In this document: piece by piece, positions 60,493 through 64,000 of the stretch
How positions within the stretch are numbered: the first letter of the stretch is position 1
Layout: every line of letters begins with the position of its first letter
Source of the DNA: Arthrobacter sp. EM1
GTDB taxonomy: Bacteria; Actinomycetota; Actinomycetes; Actinomycetales; Micrococcaceae
Length of the DNA: 64,000 nt
Direction of reading: 5' to 3'
Assembly (NCBI RefSeq): GCF_029964055.1
Contig: NZ_CP124836.1
Location: 1,798,001-1,862,000, forward strand
Program-made: the position numbers and the translations under genes
Notes under the pieces: model-generated
The model's database searches: none
Seen by the model: the letters and a program-made list of their open reading frames with translations, nothing else
Told to the model about the DNA's origin: nothing

Positions 60493-61526
60493 ACCGTCCC
60501 CTGGTGACCCAGCTTTGGCGGCAGGACGTGCTGGGGGCCCGCTTTGAGAGCCTCGAGCTGCCCTTGTCCTCCGACGACGAAGGACCCGTTGTCGCGACCC
60601 TGGTGCGGCATGCCCGCCCGGGCGCAGGTGCGGCCCCCACCGCGGTCCACAGCCCGGATGTCCCGGGCATCCGGGCTCCGGAGAAGGTGGTCCTCTACCT
60701 CCACGGCTGGGCTGACTATTTCCTGCAGGCCGAGCTCGCCGATCACCTCGTTGCCAGCGGCTTCCACTTCTACGCCCTGGACCTTCGGAAATTCGGACGC
60801 AGCCTCCGGGACTGGCAAACCCCCGGCTACACGGCCGACCTGGCAGTCTACGACGAGGACATTGCGGCGGCGCTGGCAGCGATCGGCTCCGACATCGCCG
60901 GCCGCACCGGCAGCTCCGCAGACCCGACGATGCACCTGCTCGCGCATTCCCTCGGCGGCCTCGTGGCGGCGCTGTGGGCGGACCGGAATCCGGGGAAGCT
61001 GGGCACCCTGATCCTCAATGCACCCTGGCTGGAACTGCAGGGCAGCAGCCTGATCCGGAACATCGCGATGCATTTGGTGGAACCGTTGGCGCGCACCGAC
61101 CCGCGCCGGCCGCTGCTCCTGCCCAGCATGCCCGGCTACTGGGACAGCGTGAGCGGCACGGCGCACGGCGAATGGGCTGTGGATCCCGCGTGGCGGCCCA
61201 GGGAGTCGTTCCCCGTCAGGCCGGGCTGGACGAAGGCGGTCATGGCAGGCCACGCGGCCGTGGCGCGGCGGCTCGACATCACGTCGCCGGTGCTGGTGAT
61301 GCTGTCAGGACGAACCCGGATCCAGGCCGAATGGTCAGAGGAACTCACGGACGTCGACGCCGTCATCGATGTGGAGGAAACGGCGCGCCGGGCGCTCGGC
61401 CTGGGCCGCCGGGCGGCCGTCTTCCGCTACCCGGGAGCGATCCACGACATCTTCCTTTCCCGCCGTGCTGTGCGGCGGGAAGCCTACGACGATCTGGTGC
61501 TCTGGCTCAGCCTGTACCCGGGCTGA
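60489..61526 (+). CDS. Alpha/beta hydrolase (second of a paralogous pair)
   Basis: A 345-residue serine hydrolase clearly paralogous to its upstream neighbour: VVLYLHGWADYFLQAELADH, nucleophile elbow AHSLGG (Ser154, with Ala replacing the usual Gly), and His319 in GAIHDIFLSRRAVRREAY. WDSVSGTAHGEWAVDPAWRP matches a similar stretch in the partner. The pair is a tandem duplication kept side by side with overlapping stop and start codons, suggesting related but distinct substrates. It ends the three-gene operon. Confidence 0.82.
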   Translation: MNRPLVTQLWRQDVLGARFESLELPLSSDDEGPVVATLVRHARPGAGAAPTAVHSPDVPGIRAPEKVVLYLHGWADYFLQAELADHLVASGFHFYALDLRKFGRSLRDWQTPGYTADLAVYDEDIAAALAAIGSDIAGRTGSSADPTMHLLAHSLGGLVAALWADRNPGKLGTLILNAPWLELQGSSLIRNIAMHLVEPLARTDPRRPLLLPSMPGYWDSVSGTAHGEWAVDPAWRPRESFPVRPGWTKAVMAGHAAVARRLDITSPVLVMLSGRTRIQAEWSEELTDVDAVIDVEETARRALGLGRRAAVFRYPGAIHDIFLSRRAVRREAYDDLVLWLSLYPG

Positions 61527-61565
61527 CTGACCCTGCACCCGCGCAGCGGGCTGCCGGACCCGCGG

Positions 61566-62414
61566 TCAGGCCGGCCCGGCAGGGGCAGCCGCGTCCACTG
61601 CGCCGCCGTAGCGGCGGTCCCGCTGGGCATAGATTTCGACGGCGTCCCACAGGGTACGCCTGTCCACGTCCGGCCAGAGTGTGTCCATAAAGACGAACTC
61701 CGCGTAGGCCGACTGCCAGAGCATGAAGTTCGAGAGCCGCTGCTCCCCGGAGCTGCGCAGGAACAGGTCAACGTCGGGCAAATCGGGCTCGTCCAGGAAT
61801 CTCTGGATCGTCTTTTCGGTGATGGCGCCCGGCTTGAGCCGCCCGGCCGCCACCTCTTCCGCGATGGCGGACACCGCATCGGCGATCTCGGCACGGCCGC
61901 CGTAGTTAACACACATGTTCAAGGTGCAGGTGCTGTTTCCACGGGTGAAGTCCTCGGCCTCCTCCAGCTCGCGGATCACCGAGCCCCACAGCCTGGGCCG
62001 TCGGCCGGACCAGCGGATGCGGACACCCCAGTCGTCGAGCTGGTTGCGCTGGCGTCGTAGCACGTCCTTGTTAAATCCCATCAGGAAGCGCACTTCTTCG
62101 GGCGAGCGGCGCCAGTTCTCGGTGGAAAAGGCATACACGCTGACGTACTCAATGCCCAGCTCGATGGCCCCGGCCACCACATCCAGCAAGGCAGGCTCCC
62201 CCGCTTTGTGTCCTTCGATCCGGGGCAGGCCCCGCTGGTTGGCCCAGCGGCCGTTGCCGTCCATCACAATGGCGACGTGCCGCGGGATGAACTCCGCGGG
62301 GATGGCCGGGGCGACGGCCCCGGAGGCGTGCGGATAAGGGCTCACCACCGGGGTGCTCCGCTGCCGGACCGGACTCTTCTTTTTAGCAAATGCCGCGTTT
62401 TTACCCAAGGCCAC
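61566..62414 (-). CDS. uppS: Isoprenyl transferase (cis-prenyltransferase, UppS-type)
   Basis: A 282-residue enzyme that extends farnesyl or geranyl diphosphate with isopentenyl diphosphate in cis configuration, giving undecaprenyl or decaprenyl diphosphate for cell-wall synthesis. The catalytic Asp52 is in [39 protein letters not shown] and [20 protein letters not shown] are further signatures. The ~40-residue N-terminal extension is basic and Pro-rich. The GTG start lies 2 nt after the recO stop, so recO-uppS is an operon. The opposite partner uppP is near the other end of the window. Confidence 0.94.
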   Translation of the reverse strand: MALGKNAAFAKKKSPVRQRSTPVVSPYPHASGAVAPAIPAEFIPRHVAIVMDGNGRWANQRGLPRIEGHKAGEPALLDVVAGAIELGIEYVSVYAFSTENWRRSPEEVRFLMGFNKDVLRRQRNQLDDWGVRIRWSGRRPRLWGSVIRELEEAEDFTRGNSTCTLNMCVNYGGRAEIADAVSAIAEEVAAGRLKPGAITEKTIQRFLDEPDLPDVDLFLRSSGEQRLSNFMLWQSAYAEFVFMDTLWPDVDRRTLWDAVEIYAQRDRRYGGAVDAAAPAGPA

Positions 62415-62416
62415 AG

Positions 62417-63172
62417 TTACGTTCGCTCCACATGTTTGAGGGACTTAAGGACACGTTCCAGATGCCACTGCAGGTAGCTCGCCACCAGACCCGCAGCCTC
62501 GCGCCGATGCACGGAGAGCGAGGCGTCCGCCGTCGTCCAGTTCCCCGTCAGCAGGGCGCCGAGCAGCACAACGGTCTCCGCGGCGGGAGCCGGGGATCCC
62601 GGCGGCCGGCAATCCGCGCACACCATGCCGCCAAGCGGCGCCGAGAACGCATTGTGCGGACCGCGGGCCCCGCAGCGCGCGCAGTCCGTAAAACTCGGTG
62701 CCCAGCCTCCGGTGGCGAGGGCCCGCAGCAGGTAGGAATCGAGAATGAGCTCCGGGGTGTGGTCGCCGCGGCTCAGCGATGCCAGGGCACCGACCAGGAG
62801 GTTATATTGGGCCGTGCCCGCTTCGCCGTCGACGTCGGTGAGTTTCTCCGCCGTCTCGGTCATGGCTGCCGCGACGGTGTACCGCCCGTAGTCCGCGGCG
62901 ATGTTTCCGCCGTAGACGCCCTTGGCCACGGCTTGGGTGACAATATCGAGGCTGCGACCGGAAATCAGCTGCAGGTCCGCGACCATAAAGGGTTCCAGCC
63001 GGGCGCCGAAGCGGCTGCTGGTGCGCCGGATTCCCTTGGCCACCGCACGGACCTGGCCGTGGTGCTTGGTCAGGATGGTGATGATCCGGTCTGCTTCGCC
63101 CAGCTTGTGGGTACGCAGCACAACGCCGTCATCACGGTAGGCGCGGGAGGAAAAGGAGGATGGTTGGGCCAC
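62417..63172 (-). CDS. recO: DNA repair protein RecO
   Basis: A 251-residue protein of the RecFOR pathway that loads RecA on SSB-coated gaps. The N-terminal OB fold ([20 protein letters not shown], then [20 protein letters not shown]) precedes the helical and zinc region with CARCG ... CADC ([32 protein letters not shown]). The start is set at the GTG 63172, where homology begins; the ribosome site there is weak, and an in-frame start to 63226 is possible. Operon with uppS. Confidence 0.92.
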   Translation of the reverse strand: MAQPSSFSSRAYRDDGVVLRTHKLGEADRIITILTKHHGQVRAVAKGIRRTSSRFGARLEPFMVADLQLISGRSLDIVTQAVAKGVYGGNIAADYGRYTVAAAMTETAEKLTDVDGEAGTAQYNLLVGALASLSRGDHTPELILDSYLLRALATGGWAPSFTDCARCGARGPHNAFSAPLGGMVCADCRPPGSPAPAAETVVLLGALLTGNWTTADASLSVHRREAAGLVASYLQWHLERVLKSLKHVERT

Positions 63173-63225
63173 GGTTAATCTTCGCACTGTCGTTGACGGA
63201 ATCGCTGCCGTTGTGGAAAGCAGCA

Positions 63226-63254
63226 CTGCGCCGCCGGAGGATCCGGCGGCGCAG
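63226..63254 (-). terminator. Terminator hairpin after leuA
   Basis: Perfect 12-bp stem CTGCGCCGCCGG with complement around a 5-nt loop, 11 nt beyond the minus-strand leuA stop. Confidence 0.6.
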
Positions 63255-63265
63255 TTGCCCGCCGT

Positions 63266-64000
63266 TTAGGCGCGGGCGTCCCGGACGGCCCGGTTCACGG
63301 CCGAGATCACGGCCTTGAGCGAGGAGGTGGACGTGTTGGCGTCGATCCCAACGCCCCACAGCACCCGTTCCCCCACGGCGCATTCGACATATGCCGCAGC
63401 GAGGGCGCTGCCGCCTTCGGAGAGGGCGTGTTCGCTGTAGTCCAGCACCCGGACGTCGACGCCGTCTTCGCGCAGGATGCTCAGCAGCGCGGCGATCGGG
63501 CCGTTTCCGGTACCGGTGCGGTGGACCGGGGTTCCGTCGACCTTGAGCGCGGCGTGCAGCGTCATGGAGCCGGCTTCGTCCGTCTCGGTGCTGAATGAGC
63601 CCAGCGCGTAGCGCCCCCACTGGGCGTCGGCCGCGCCGGAGGGCAGGTACTCGTCCTGGAAGACCTGCCAAAGCTGAGCCCCGCTGACTTCGCCGCCCAC
63701 GGTATCCGTCTGTTTCTGAATGACACCGGAGAACTCGATCTGGGCACGCCGTGGCAGGTCCAGGTTGTGCTCGTTTTTCAGCAGGTACGCGACGCCGCCC
63801 TTGCCGGACTGCGAATTGACCCGGATGACGGCCTCGTAACTGCGGCCCAGGTCCTTCGGGTCGACCGGCAGGTACGGGACCTGCCAGGGGTACTCGGCCA
63901 CGTCCTTGCCGGCGGCAGCGGCGTCCTTTTCGAGCGCTTCGAGACCCTTTTTAATTGCGTCCTGGTGCGAGCCGGAGAATGCTGTGAAGACGAGGTCCCC
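63266..64000 (-). CDS. leuA: 2-isopropylmalate synthase, 3' part (truncated by window edge)
   Basis: The C-terminal ~244 residues of LeuA, which condenses acetyl-CoA and 2-ketoisovalerate in leucine synthesis. The frame runs open to the window end, so the start and most of the TIM-barrel are outside. Visible are the linker and subdomain region (WQVPYLPVDPKDLGRSYEAV, then INxQSGKGGVAYLL with the typical NSQSGKGG) and the C-terminal regulatory leucine-binding domain (LHAALKVDGTPVHRTGTGNG, then DYSEHALSEGGSALAAAYVE). Class II (actinobacterial) LeuA end. A hairpin terminator follows the stop. Confidence 0.92.
   Translation of the reverse strand, partial: GDLVFTAFSGSHQDAIKKGLEALEKDAAAAGKDVAEYPWQVPYLPVDPKDLGRSYEAVIRVNSQSGKGGVAYLLKNEHNLDLPRRAQIEFSGVIQKQTDTVGGEVSGAQLWQVFQDEYLPSGAADAQWGRYALGSFSTETDEAGSMTLHAALKVDGTPVHRTGTGNGPIAALLSILREDGVDVRVLDYSEHALSEGGSALAAAYVECAVGERVLWGVGIDANTSTSSLKAVISAVNRAVRDARA

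Noticed and set aside
1..64000. tRNA, rRNA, tmRNA or riboswitch genes
   Set aside because: No cloverleaf, rRNA stretch or known riboswitch core was recognised in the gaps; a covariance-model search (for example tRNAscan-SE or Infernal) would settle this.
1..64000. Long antisense open frames opposite real genes throughout
   Set aside because: High GC makes stop codons rare in all frames; these frames lack start signals, family motifs and normal codon-position bias.

Overview
This is a 64 kb stretch of high-GC, densely coded chromosome. It holds a complete Pup-proteasome locus with a naturally fused PafBC, mycothiol biosynthesis (mshC), rbpA, DUF3043, DUF4193 and DUF5703 genes, and an actinobacterial cytochrome bcc-aa3 locus. 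Together these point to an actinobacterium of the Micrococcaceae, most likely Arthrobacter, Pseudarthrobacter or a close relative. No phage, transposase, plasmid, CRISPR, rRNA or tRNA sequence was seen. Most of the window is conserved core genome.

Layout. 1-8992: 3' end of an acyl-CoA dehydrogenase, two small conserved genes, an aldo/keto reductase, uppP, mshC, a PAC2-family gene, a HAD hydrolase overlapping a site-2 protease, and trmI. 9075-15812: arc, dop, pup, prcB, prcA and pafA, covering Pup activation, ligation, unfolding and degradation. 15842-23930: a leaderless small ORF abutting an FKBP lipoprotein gene, a second FKBP gene, pafBC, tatA, tatC and a Ski2-like helicase. 24019-34522: amidohydrolase, polyprenol-phosphate mannose synthase, rbpA, an NfeD/SPFH pair, an RlmA-type methyltransferase, an S9 peptidase, peptide deformylase, a lipoprotein and an NTF2-like protein. 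34569-40163: a type III polyketide synthase, methyltransferase and FAD monooxygenase operon resembling srsABC of Streptomyces griseus, divergent from a UvrA-like ABC protein. 40183-43370: CDF transporter and small conserved genes. 43427-54254: trpD, ctaE-qcrCAB, a DasR/HutC-like regulator divergent from an HPr gene with a dre-like operator between them, ctaC-ctaD-ctaF and erpA. 54426-64000: M20 peptidase, DUF3043 protein, pyrD, a three-gene operon of an FAD dehydrogenase with two paralogous alpha/beta hydrolases, recO-uppS, and the 3' part of leuA.

The strongest regulatory pattern is that about 20 genes have a TAnnnT -10 hexamer ending 6-8 nt before the start codon with no leader, the arrangement expected for leaderless mRNAs. 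The same geometry reveals candidate leaderless upstream ORFs before the FKBP lipoprotein, prcB and the mannose synthase. At ctaE the -10 lies inside a perfect 17-bp palindrome that ends one base before the GTG start. Operon-internal genes instead use start/stop overlaps or clear Shine-Dalgarno sequences.

Nothing here is certainly a new system. The best candidates for undescribed biology are the ctaE operator, the Cys-rich leaderless leader ORF, the phenolic-lipid-like cluster beside a UvrA-like protein, the FAD dehydrogenase/double hydrolase operon, and the DasR-like/HPr module inside the respiratory locus. All calls come from reading the sequence; no database search was run.
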